7,344 nucleotides of DNA from an uncultured Lactobacillus sp. (GTDB lineage Bacteria > Bacillota > Bacilli > Lactobacillales > Lactobacillaceae): NCBI GenBank assembly GCA_948500755.1, contig CAOOYH010000024.1, forward strand, positions 1-7,344, read 5' to 3'. This document shows, one piece after another, positions 1-6,163 of this stretch (positions within the stretch are counted from its first letter, which is position 1; each line of letters opens with the position of its first letter). The notes under the pieces were generated by a model. That model did not search any database. It was not told the DNA's origin and worked only from the letters and a program-made list of their open reading frames with translations. A program made the position numbers and the translations under genes.

Positions 1-55
1 GCCGAGAGTAGTTGGTGGGCAACTGCCTGCGAGGGTAGGCAACTGCCGTGCTCAT
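1..55 (+). rRNA. rrf: 5S ribosomal RNA, 3' part (cut by window edge)
   Basis: The first ~55 bases match the 3' half of a Lactobacillus 5S rRNA as I know it: GCCGAGAGTAGTTGGTGGG, then a CTGCCTGCGAGGGTAGG segment (helix IV/loop E region), then CTGCCGTGCTCAT as the 3' strand of helix I. The 5' half lies outside the window. The exact 3' end is uncertain by a few bases because its helix I partner cannot be seen. A terminator follows immediately, so this is probably the end of an rRNA operon with no tRNA genes after it. Confidence 0.88.
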
Positions 56-59
56 TGTG

Positions 60-114
60 AAACTAGTTGTTAGTTATCTGATATCAAAATTAGAGAGCTA
101 CAACTAGTTTTTTT
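60..114 (+). terminator. Rho-independent terminator of the rRNA operon
   Basis: AAACTAGTTGT (60-70) pairs with ACAACTAGTTT (100-110). The stem extends by a further TAG/CTA step with one bulged T, giving about 13 pairs around a loop of roughly 25 bases. A T-run (108-114) follows the right arm. It sits five bases after the 5S end and points along the + strand. Confidence 0.8.
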
Positions 115-1043
115 ATTGTTGAAAAATGTATTGATTTATTTTTATAAATTAATAAAAATAGAATAGAAAGACTATGATAAGAAATAACGATCCCTAAATT
201 TATACAAAATTTAGGGATCGTTATGTTTAGTAATTCATTTAATTTACTTTTGTAGAGATTTTTAAATGCATTAATTAAATTTTTCATTATAGGTGATAAT
301 GGGAGATTTTTCTTAATAGCAATAAAATATTGTAATTGTAAAATTTGGGTATCAATTGGAAGTAAATTGATGGGTAAAGAATGATGAATTTTATTAAGAA
401 TGCTTGCCGAAGATATTGTCAAACCAACACCTCTCATAAATAAGTTTGTTGCTGTTATAATACTATTAGATTCCATTATTATATTTGGTTTGATATGAAA
501 TTTTTGAAAAAGCCCGTTTACTTGATGTCGAATTGCAGATTCCGGAGCACTCAACACTAGAGGCGATTTAAGAATAGTTTTTAAATCATACATTGATGGC
601 GATAAAATAGTTTGATTAGGGCTAAAATATTTGGAAGTTGATGGAATGATTACATAATATTTTTCATTACCATTTATATAAAATTTTACGCCTTTTGTAA
701 TAGTTTCTGGATTTTGACCGATATAACAATCAATTTTTTCATTTAATAGACGTTCTTCATTAATTCTGGGAAATGATTCAAATAATTGAATTCTAACTTC
801 AGGATTTTCTTTAAGAAAATCTGGTAAAAGTTCCGAGAGGAGAAAACTTCCTAGACTTTCTAAAATTCCTATACGAATTAATTCAGAATTTGGATGGGTA
901 TAGCGGGTTAATTTTCTGACTAATTGTTGGTCATTATAAGAAATGGTTTCAAGATAGTTGTAGTAAATCATCCCTGCTTCGGTAAGAGTAAAGGGAAGTT
1001 GGGATCGATTAAGAATTTGAGTTCCTATTTTTTTCTCAATAAA
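90..1043 (-). pseudogene. LysR-type transcriptional regulator, N-terminally truncated remnant
   Basis: The frame opens right after an in-frame TAA (1046-1044) and reads IEKKIGTQILNRS, then PFTLTEAG. This is the end of the LysR helix-turn-helix and its wing. A full-length substrate-binding domain follows, with blocks such as IRIGILESLGSFLLSELL and GVGLTISSASIL. About 35 N-terminal residues, including the start codon and the recognition helix, are missing, so it should not bind DNA normally. The first ATG (971) lies after the wing and has no well-spaced ribosome binding site. The family's normal end would fall near KSKLNELLN (about 228-250). Beyond it the frame reads about 45 extra hydrophobic residues through a hairpin, so the stop also appears lost. 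Its left end shares 19 bases with the end of the neighbouring LysR gene, which points to a deletion between two tandem LysR genes. Confidence 0.82.
184..224 (-). terminator. Perfect 18-bp hairpin at the end of the second LysR remnant, probable terminator
   Basis: Bases 184-201 and 207-224 form an 18-bp perfect inverted repeat with a 5-base loop (core CGATCCCTAAATTT). On the - strand it is followed by ATTTCTT, a weak T-tract. The + strand side is weaker still. It lies just past the point where a normal LysR protein would end, so it is best read as that gene's original terminator, facing the rRNA operon. The damaged reading frame now runs through it. Confidence 0.6.
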
Positions 1044-1896
1044 TTAATTAAAAGCTGAATACTTTGAGACATCTTAACTTTAGGATTATATGCGAGGAAA
1101 ACTGTTCGAGTATTTTTGGGAAGATTAATCTTGATTTTTGCAATATCAAAACTATCCAAAAAATGGTTATTGACAACAATTCCCACTCCATCGTTCGCTA
1201 ATACTTGGGTTGCTAGGCTTAATTCATCATTTCCTTCTCCAGCAATAGAGAGGTTAGAGTTATAGTTTAGTAAAGTAGATGTGATTTTTTTGCCAATTGA
1301 AGTTTGAGGAAAATAAGTTATTAAATGATATGGTAATAAGTCAGTTAATAAAACCCGGGGATATTGAGCTAAGGGATGATCCTTTCTAGTAATGACGATT
1401 ATTTCTTCATTATAAAGGGGCAAAAATATTAAATTAGGGTGGTCACTTTTTTAGAACAAATTCCAATATCAATTTTTCCTTCTTCTAAATTTTGGTAAAT
1501 GTTATTAGAGCAGTCACTGTAACAATAAAATTTGGGTTGAATTTTATTGTTTTGTTTATATTCGGAAATAATACGAGGCAAATAAGAGCTCATTGCAGTA
1601 GGAATACTAGCAATTTTTATAATATTTTCTTCTTTGCGTTTACAGTTGGCAATATCAATTTTGGATTTTTCAATAGAATTAATTGATGTAATTGCGGCTT
1701 CGCAAAATATTTTTCCGTATTCTGTTAATGTAATTTGTCCACCATTACGATTAATAAGCTGACAATTTAATTCTTTTTCTAATGATTTGATGGAATTGGA
1801 TAAACTTGGTTGAGAAATATATAAATTCTTTGCAGCTTTTGAAAATTGACGTTCTTTCGCTAACTCTTTGAAATAGTAAAGTTGATTTAAATTCAT
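1025..1896 (-). pseudogene. LysR-type transcriptional regulator with a one-base frameshift
   Basis: The start is ATG 1896, with AGGA eight bases upstream. Residues 1-60 are a textbook LysR helix-turn-helix (RQFSKAAKNLYISQPSLSNS, then LEKELNCQLINR and ITLTEYGK). The substrate-binding domain runs through EEGKIDIGICSKK and then hits a stop at 1429. The neighbouring frame carries straight on as SDHPNLIFLPLYNEEIIVI to a TAG at 1025, with typical LysR C-terminal blocks (EGNDELSLATQVLANDGVGI). The break lies at a run of six A on the coding strand (1447-1452). One extra A would restore a protein of about 290 residues, the usual family length. The downstream half has only a TTG (1423) as a possible start and no good ribosome binding site. 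Either the gene is inactive, the base is a sequencing error, or slippage at the A-tract rescues some full-length protein. The regulated gene is not evident: the neighbours are another LysR remnant and a terminator-separated cytochrome b5 gene. Confidence 0.88.
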
Positions 1897-1898
1897 AG

Positions 1899-1922
1899 TT
1901 ATTTCCTCATCTTTTCTCCTTT
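1899..1922 (-). promoter_or_regulatory. Three-codon minigene (Met-Arg-Lys-stop) with a strong ribosome binding site before LysR
   Basis: On the - strand AAAGGAG (near 1916-1922) is followed, five to six bases later, by ATG AGG AAA TAA (1910-1899). The LysR ATG comes two bases after that stop. The minigene has the better ribosome binding site of the two. The AGG AAA codons also serve as the LysR Shine-Dalgarno, so translation of the minigene could control or re-initiate into LysR. It may equally be chance. Confidence 0.3.
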
Positions 1923-1931
1923 TATAATCTT

Positions 1932-1960
1932 ATTATAAAATTATTATTTACTTATAGCAA
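1932..1960 (-). promoter_or_regulatory. Sigma-70 promoter of the LysR gene
   Basis: On the - strand TTGCTA (1960-1955) is separated by exactly 17 bases from a perfect TATAAT (1937-1932), about 35 bases before the LysR start. An imperfect dyad (TTGTAAGC-GAT-TGCTATAA, about 1952-1970) overlaps the -35 box. It loosely resembles the T-N11-A operators through which LysR proteins repress their own genes. The dyad is only suggestive. Confidence 0.65.
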
Positions 1961-2127
1961 TCGCTTACAATATTGAAATAACTATGATAAAAAGCTAATT
2001 TATTTTTGGATAAATATTACTTATGAGAGTTGAAATTATCCTATCAATCGAAGTTATTTTTGTTATAAAATCTATATTTTTGCTTAGACTAGTATACCCA
2101 TTATATAAATCATTTTTAATCATTCCT

Positions 2128-2167
2128 AAAAAATAAAAGCCGCAGATCTAAGTGATCTGTGGCTTTT
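2128..2167 (-). terminator. Rho-independent terminator of the cytochrome b5-like gene
   Basis: AAAAGCCGCAGATC (2135-2148) and GATCTGTGGCTTTT (2154-2167) pair over 14 positions with one mismatch/wobble and a 5-base loop. On the - strand the stem is followed by TTTTATTTTTT, the expected U-tract. It begins 12 bases after the cytochrome b5 stop codon. The stem could also act weakly on the + strand. Confidence 0.85.
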
Positions 2168-2179
2168 GTGGTAAATAGG

Positions 2180-2425
2180 TTAATCCGTAGTGTAAGTTCC
2201 GACTTTATTGATTCGGTGAAGTACACTATGGCCGTGGGGAGATTTTAAGATATCTTCACTTAAAGCTTGGCCTGCAGTAAGGCCGTGATGGTCTCCGTTG
2301 GTCCAGTGAGAATTATTGGTAACATCGTATACTACTCCATCGACTGCTATATAAGCTGGGCGACCATTTTTGCCATTGTAATTTTTTAAAGATTCTGCGG
2401 TAAATTTTTTATTGAGTTCAGTCAT
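2180..2425 (-). CDS. Cytochrome b5-like heme/steroid-binding domain protein
   Basis: This is an 81-residue protein consisting of a single cytochrome b5-like domain. FTAESLKNYNGKNGRPAYIA (8-27) opens the fold, followed by VDGVVYDVTNNSHW (28-41), the NGDHHGLTAG segment (43-52) and SPHGHSVL (62-69). His46/His47 and His64 lie where this family has its heme-ligand or equivalent residues. Whether heme is bound cannot be told from sequence. There is no signal peptide or membrane segment, so it is probably cytoplasmic. The start ATG has AAAGGGG eight bases upstream, but that site can be paired inside a long inverted repeat (2429-2493). The gene lies 92 bases after acyltransferase 2 with no clear terminator between, so read-through from the operon is possible. 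A weak separate promoter (GTGACA, 17 bases, TAGACA on the - strand) could also exist. Its cellular role is unknown. Confidence 0.85.
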   Translation of the reverse strand: MTELNKKFTAESLKNYNGKNGRPAYIAVDGVVYDVTNNSHWTNGDHHGLTAGQALSEDILKSPHGHSVLHRINKVGTYTTD

Positions 2426-2428
2426 ATA

Positions 2429-2493
2429 ATTTGCCCCTTTCTGGTTATTGTCTATCTTAATAGTAACACGATGTCACCAAGCGAAGGGCAAAT
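2429..2493 (-). promoter_or_regulatory. Inverted repeat able to hide the cytochrome b5 ribosome binding site
   Basis: On the - strand ATTTGCCCTT (2493-2484) can pair with AAGGGGCAAAT (2439-2429): eight Watson-Crick pairs, then one U-G and one U-A. After a small internal loop the helix continues with TTGGT/ACCAG. The right arm contains the AAGGGG ribosome binding site of the cytochrome b5-like gene, and the start codon lies just beyond it. The interior of about 31 bases holds a small CTAT-TAAG-ATAG hairpin. This would lower translation from mRNAs that include the left arm. A DNA operator is the alternative reading. Confidence 0.5.
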
Positions 2494-2517
2494 CCTCAAC
2501 TTCTTTAGCCTTTCTTA

Positions 2518-3384
2518 TTAATTGTTATGACGCCATCCTGCAATATCCCAGGGAGTAAAGTTGTAATCCAACTTTTTATTATAAATAGATTCAAAAGCTT
2601 CTACTTTTTGTTTATAATCCTGCGCCATCATTAATTTGGAATTTTGATTTTCATTTAGTGCCGGATTTGGATAAATAGTTGGGAGAACATGAACAATATA
2701 TTTAGTTTGGTAAAAATTAGGATTATCTTTTTCTAGTTTGGGCAAGTCTTTGATTTCAATAAAAGTAGAAATAATGGGTACATTTTGCTTAGCTGCAAAA
2801 TAATAGGCTCCTCGTTGTGGTTTACGAGGCTTGCGATAATTCCACCACATTTCCTGTTCTGGGAAGATTAGCACCCAATTATTGCGTTCTAGAGCATTAT
2901 GAAGATGTTTAGGAAATTCGTTTCCGATGTAACTCGGACTATTTACCAGCGGAATAGTACCGACGTAATTCATCAAATAACGGAAAAATCCGGGGAGTTT
3001 CAAATTAGTATCTTCAATCACAATTGAGAGTTGATGATGACATTTTAAAGCTAATCTTTTAATCGTCAAAGCATCAGTCTGATTAAAATGATTAGCTGTT
3101 ACAATGGCGCCTCCTTGAGGTAGATCTTTTAAATACTGTGAACCTTTTATTTCGGTAGACGCCGAAATAGTTTTTGCTAAAGTATCAAGGAGAATTTTTC
3201 CGACTTCATTATTGAGCTTGCTGGAAAGAGTAGCTTGATTCTTCCAAAAATTATCTACTAAAGCTGTTCGTTGTTGCAAAGACATGACTGGATCTCCAAC
3301 TTCTACCTTTGCGGTAAAGTCACGGTTATTAGCAGCTGTTTTAATATTTTGAATGACTTGTTCGCGATTGTTTCCAATAATCAT
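2518..3384 (-). CDS. PlsC-like lysophospholipid/glycolipid acyltransferase 2
   Basis: Taken from ATG 3384, the protein has 288 residues. An upstream extension of 12 codons to 3420 is possible, but ATG 3384 forms an ATGA overlap with the GT8 C stop and has AAGGA about 11 bases upstream. The PlsC-type acyltransferase core is visible: the catalytic NHFNQTD (H-X4-D, His99/Asp104), motif II GTIPL (142-146), and motif III as LIFPEQEMWW (172-181), with the family's usual EGTR replaced. RKPRKPQRGAYYFA (184-197) is basic and could contact phosphate or the membrane surface. There is no clear membrane span or signal peptide, so it is probably peripheral on the inner face. Such enzymes move a fatty acyl chain from acyl-ACP, acyl-phosphate or acyl-CoA to a hydroxyl. 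The long N-terminal region (1-80) is not recognised. Sitting last in a GT8 operon, it may acylate a sugar or glycolipid rather than lysophosphatidate; this is inference. Confidence 0.8.
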   Translation of the reverse strand: MIIGNNREQVIQNIKTAANNRDFTAKVEVGDPVMSLQQRTALVDNFWKNQATLSSKLNNEVGKILLDTLAKTISASTEIKGSQYLKDLPQGGAIVTANHFNQTDALTIKRLALKCHHQLSIVIEDTNLKLPGFFRYLMNYVGTIPLVNSPSYIGNEFPKHLHNALERNNWVLIFPEQEMWWNYRKPRKPQRGAYYFAAKQNVPIISTFIEIKDLPKLEKDNPNFYQTKYIVHVLPTIYPNPALNENQNSKLMMAQDYKQKVEAFESIYNKKLDYNFTPWDIAGWRHNN

Positions 3385-4328
3385 AAAGTTACAGATCCTT
3401 GCTTTTTTACTTGTGCCCAATTGTGAGGATCATTGAGAGTTTTATCCTCTTTTTCAAGCATATGATTTAATTTTTCTCGATCTTCTTGACGTTGCAGATC
3501 AGTGTAATTGTCTAGTTCCTGTTTTAATTCATCATAAAATTTAGTTTCTTGAGCACTCTTCCAGAAATATTTTTCGTATTGAACATTTTTAAAATGCCAT
3601 GGTTTAAAAAATAAATTGTAGTGAATTAAACCTGGGTTAGAAATAGGGGCTGTGTTTTCATTAGGCATTGCATCCCATCTCGGATTAAGGTGGAGAATGC
3701 GTCCTTCACCGATCTCATTTAGATAATCTTGATCAGGCGCAATACAGTCGAAGTGATATTTTTCAAGTAAATCCATAAAGTGGTCAATAAAATGCTCCTC
3801 ACGGAATGCTTTGCAATTTAAAACTAGCATTCCAGAATTGATGTATTTCTTAGGATCCAGTGCTAAAACATCTCTGATGTAAGTGACCATTTTTTCAACA
3901 TATTGAATTGAGAGGTCAGTGCATGCACCAAATAAATTGTTTTCTAAATTTGTGTCATAAAGTTTAGAAATATCATCATTGACGATTGTGTCACTATCGA
4001 TATAAATTGCCTTATCATATTGTGGAAAAAGATCAGGGATGAATAAGCAGTAAAAAATCGACATAGTGAAAAAATCTGCTCTCAGATAATTTTCTTTACG
4101 ATTTTTGATCGGCTTTACTAATTCATCATCGATATGAAAAAACTTCACATGAACATTTTTATTGCCTAAAGCTGCTAGATCCTCCTTGTGCTCAGGAGTT
4201 ATATCTTGATTTAAGAAATAAACTGTATAGTCTTTTTCCGAATCGGCATGTTTAACTAGTGAATTTAATGAAACTGCCGCATATTTAGTAAAGTCATCAC
4301 TAATACTGTAAAAAACAGGAATTGTCAT
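3381..4328 (-). CDS. GT8 family glycosyltransferase C
   Basis: This is a 315-residue family 8 retaining glycosyltransferase of the LgtC/general stress protein A type. The metal-binding DxD is DSD (111-113, in YIDSDTIVNDD), followed by YINSG (162-166), APDQDYLNEI (197-206) and the C-terminal HYNLFFKPWHF (236-246). The start has AGAAGG seven to eight bases upstream, overlapping the stop of GT8 B 11 bases away. It is a tandem duplicate of GT8 B: more than half the residues match by eye, and 21 bases around the start are identical. In the motif SIFYRLFIPEL of GT8 B this copy reads SIFYCLFIPDL (Cys94). That position is a conserved Arg in the family and contacts the sugar nucleotide in LgtC as I recall. 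The codon is TGC against CGC in GT8 B, a single transition. Activity may be changed or lost, although the rest is intact. A charged C-terminal tail (about 276-315) has no recognised domain. Cytoplasmic; substrate unknown. Confidence 0.88.
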   Translation of the reverse strand: MTIPVFYSISDDFTKYAAVSLNSLVKHADSEKDYTVYFLNQDITPEHKEDLAALGNKNVHVKFFHIDDELVKPIKNRKENYLRADFFTMSIFYCLFIPDLFPQYDKAIYIDSDTIVNDDISKLYDTNLENNLFGACTDLSIQYVEKMVTYIRDVLALDPKKYINSGMLVLNCKAFREEHFIDHFMDLLEKYHFDCIAPDQDYLNEIGEGRILHLNPRWDAMPNENTAPISNPGLIHYNLFFKPWHFKNVQYEKYFWKSAQETKFYDELKQELDNYTDLQRQEDREKLNHMLEKEDKTLNDPHNWAQVKKQGSVTL

Positions 4329-4329
4329 A
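4309..4329. repeat. 21-bp direct repeat spanning the GT8 C start codon (partner at 5271-5291)
   Basis: The 21 bases at 4309-4329 are identical to those at 5271-5291, 962 bp away, covering the start codons of GT8 C and GT8 B (coding strand ATGACAATTCCTGTTTTTTA). They are the best-conserved part of a tandem gene duplication and could support recombination that deletes or amplifies one copy. Confidence 0.85.
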
Positions 4330-4339
4330 ATGGCACCTT

Positions 4340-5290
4340 CTAAATTCTCACATCTTCTGTTTTCTTTACCTTAGCCCAAGTATATTTCTCTTTTTCAATA
4401 GATTTAACTTTGTCAGCCATTTTCTTAAGATCATCACGAGCTCGTTGACGATCTTCATCAGTAAAGTCTGCTAATTGTTTCTTTAGTTCATCATAGTAAG
4501 GGGTAGTTTTTGCGACTTTCCAGAAGTAATCACCATATTGAACATCTTTAAAGTGCCAAGGCTTGAAGAAAAGATTGTAGTGGACAATTTTAGGATTAGG
4601 GATTTCATCCATATTTTCATTTGGCATTGCATCCCATTCTTTTTCCAAATGAAGGATCTTGTCTTCACAAATCTCATTCATATAAGCTTGATCTGGATCA
4701 ACATTATCAAAGTGATATTTGCTCATCAAGTAATAGAATTTATCTACGAATTTCTTGTCACGGAATTCCTTCATGTTAAATAAGATGACGCCGTTGTTGA
4801 TGTATTTTTCTGGAGGAAAGATTCCTTGGCACTTTTTAATGTATTCTTGCAAAAGTGGCATAAAACGAATTGATAAATCAGGACAACTAGCAAACATATT
4901 ATCTTGGAGATCAATATTGTACATGTCGGCGATGTCGGTGTTGATAATTGTATCGGCATCTAGATAGACAGCTTTATCATATTGAGGAAAGAGTTCTGGG
5001 ATAAATAAGCGGTAGAAGATAGACATAGTAAAGAATTGACCACGTAAGTAATTTTCTTCACCTTTGTGAATAGGTTTTACCATTTCATCATCGATGTGAA
5101 AAATATTAACATGTACATTATCAGTTGACATATCTTCAAGTGATTTTTTGTGTTCATCACTAATATCTTGAACTAATAAAGTAATAGTATAGTCTTTGTT
5201 TTTGTCAGCATGATCAATTAAAGATTTAATAGATACTGCTGCGTAAGGTGTGTAGTTATCACTAATTGTATAAAAAACAGGAATTGTCAT
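4340..5290 (-). CDS. GT8 family glycosyltransferase B
   Basis: The protein has 316 residues from ATG 5290, which has GGAGGG five bases upstream. A frame extension to a TTG at 5302 would add four residues encoded by the ribosome binding site itself and is rejected. Family 8 features in order: N-terminal MTIPVFYTISDNY (nucleotide-binding strand), SIFYRLFIPELFPQYDKA (90-107) with the conserved Arg94, DxD as DAD (111-113), YINNG (163-167), DPDQAYMNEI (198-207) and HYNLFFKPWHF (237-247). No signal peptide or membrane span is seen, so a cytoplasmic UDP-sugar-dependent transferase is expected. It follows GT8 A by 24 bases and precedes GT8 C by 11, clearly in one operon. All key residues are present, so this is the intact member of the B/C pair. 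Donor sugar and acceptor cannot be read from sequence. The flanking acyltransferases favour a lipid-linked acceptor. Confidence 0.9.
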   Translation of the reverse strand: MTIPVFYTISDNYTPYAAVSIKSLIDHADKNKDYTITLLVQDISDEHKKSLEDMSTDNVHVNIFHIDDEMVKPIHKGEENYLRGQFFTMSIFYRLFIPELFPQYDKAVYLDADTIINTDIADMYNIDLQDNMFASCPDLSIRFMPLLQEYIKKCQGIFPPEKYINNGVILFNMKEFRDKKFVDKFYYLMSKYHFDNVDPDQAYMNEICEDKILHLEKEWDAMPNENMDEIPNPKIVHYNLFFKPWHFKDVQYGDYFWKVAKTTPYYDELKKQLADFTDEDRQRARDDLKKMADKVKSIEKEKYTWAKVKKTEDVRI

Positions 5291-5314
5291 AGTACCCTCC
5301 AAATAATTCTTTTA

Positions 5315-6145
5315 TTACTTAAGATTATCCCTTAATTTGAGGTATTCGTTAAGTATATTGTCATATTCATGCAATTTTAAAACGCTATGAACTCTCTCCA
5401 CATCCCAAGGCTTTACGGTTTGTGTGTGGAAATAGGGTTTAAATCGAAAACTTGTAGTGAAATGTTGGATTACGGTATCGTCTCGTAGATGGTATTGTTC
5501 ATTAAAGCGGCGCGGAGCAATTTTCTTTTCAGTGGCAAGCTTATTTATAGCAGATTGATCTGGCAAAAACATGCGCTTAACTTGCATCATATGACGAACT
5601 TTAGCAAATAAGTTGGTCTTTTTGACTTCATCCATGTTGATTAATAGAACGCCTGAATTAAGATAATCAAGCATTTTATGCTCGTGGACATTATGAAAGA
5701 AAAAGCGACCCCAGTAATCTAGTACTCCTACTAATTCGACGTTTTCAATATCTTGATGATAAAAGTCTCTAATATCTTTGCGAATGATGACATCATCATC
5801 TAAATAAAGAACTCGATTTGGAATTTGTGGTAATTGATCTGCAAATAATCTAAGCATGGCATATGGGGTAAAACGCGTCCCCATATTAGCAGTTGGCGGC
5901 TCTTTAACAAATAAATCTGTGCAATCGATAAGTTCCAATGTATTGTGAGCATTTTTCTTAACTAAGAGAGAACGAATAAAGTCGGCGGCTTTTTTAGAAA
6001 AAGGCTGATACTGTTTGTCCTTATTCTCTGTTTTCATTGTCAGAATATAAATATGTAATTCTTCAGTGGTATTTTTTAGTAAAGATAATGTTGTGATTAA
6101 TACTCCATCTTCTGCATGATTGTCACCGCAAAAAAGAATATTCAT
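5315..6145 (-). CDS. GT8 family glycosyltransferase A
   Basis: This is a 276-residue family 8 glycosyltransferase, shorter than and clearly diverged from B and C. It starts MNILFCGDNHAEDGVLIT, the usual nucleotide-binding strand. The region FTPYAMLRLFADQLPQ (92-107) carries the conserved Arg99. The DxD motif is LDDDVII (115-121, Asp116-118), followed by YLNSG (161-165), LPDQSAINKL (194-203), QHF (227-229) and VKPW (244-247) near the end. The start ATG 6145 has GAGG about eight bases upstream. The gap to acyltransferase 1 is 18 bases and to GT8 B 24 bases, so it is the second gene of the operon. No membrane segments are seen. Its difference from the B/C pair suggests another donor, acceptor or linkage, consistent with sequential addition of sugars; that is inference. 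Confidence 0.9.
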   Translation of the reverse strand: MNILFCGDNHAEDGVLITTLSLLKNTTEELHIYILTMKTENKDKQYQPFSKKAADFIRSLLVKKNAHNTLELIDCTDLFVKEPPTANMGTRFTPYAMLRLFADQLPQIPNRVLYLDDDVIIRKDIRDFYHQDIENVELVGVLDYWGRFFFHNVHEHKMLDYLNSGVLLINMDEVKKTNLFAKVRHMMQVKRMFLPDQSAINKLATEKKIAPRRFNEQYHLRDDTVIQHFTTSFRFKPYFHTQTVKPWDVERVHSVLKLHEYDNILNEYLKLRDNLK

Positions 6146-6163
6146 GATTAGATCCTCGCATAA

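Noticed and set aside
14..47. Two near-identical 14-base units (GGTGGGCAACTGCC and GGTAGGCAACTGCC) that could fold as GCAA-loop hairpins, first considered as a tandem riboswitch motif
   Set aside because: The stretch matches the 3' half of a 5S rRNA, which explains both units.
1492..1686. 64-codon + strand frame
   Set aside because: Antisense to the LysR gene; low-complexity Phe/Asn-rich translation with no family likeness.
170..1990. Shared 10-mer ACTATGATAA at about 171-180 and 1981-1990
   Set aside because: A 10-base AT-rich match flanking the LysR pair is expected by chance at this base composition. No target-site duplication or transposase supports an insertion.
1961..2127. AT-rich gap checked for a decayed gene, tRNA or CRISPR repeats
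   Set aside because: Stops occur in all frames, there is no tRNA fold and no regularly spaced repeats; I see nothing beyond the LysR promoter region.
3384..3420. 12-codon N-terminal extension of acyltransferase 2
   Set aside because: It overlaps the GT8 C coding end, while ATG 3384 gives a standard ATGA overlap with an AAGGA upstream.
4483..4967. Overlapping short frames on both strands inside GT8 B
   Set aside because: They are shadows of the well-supported GT8 B frame.
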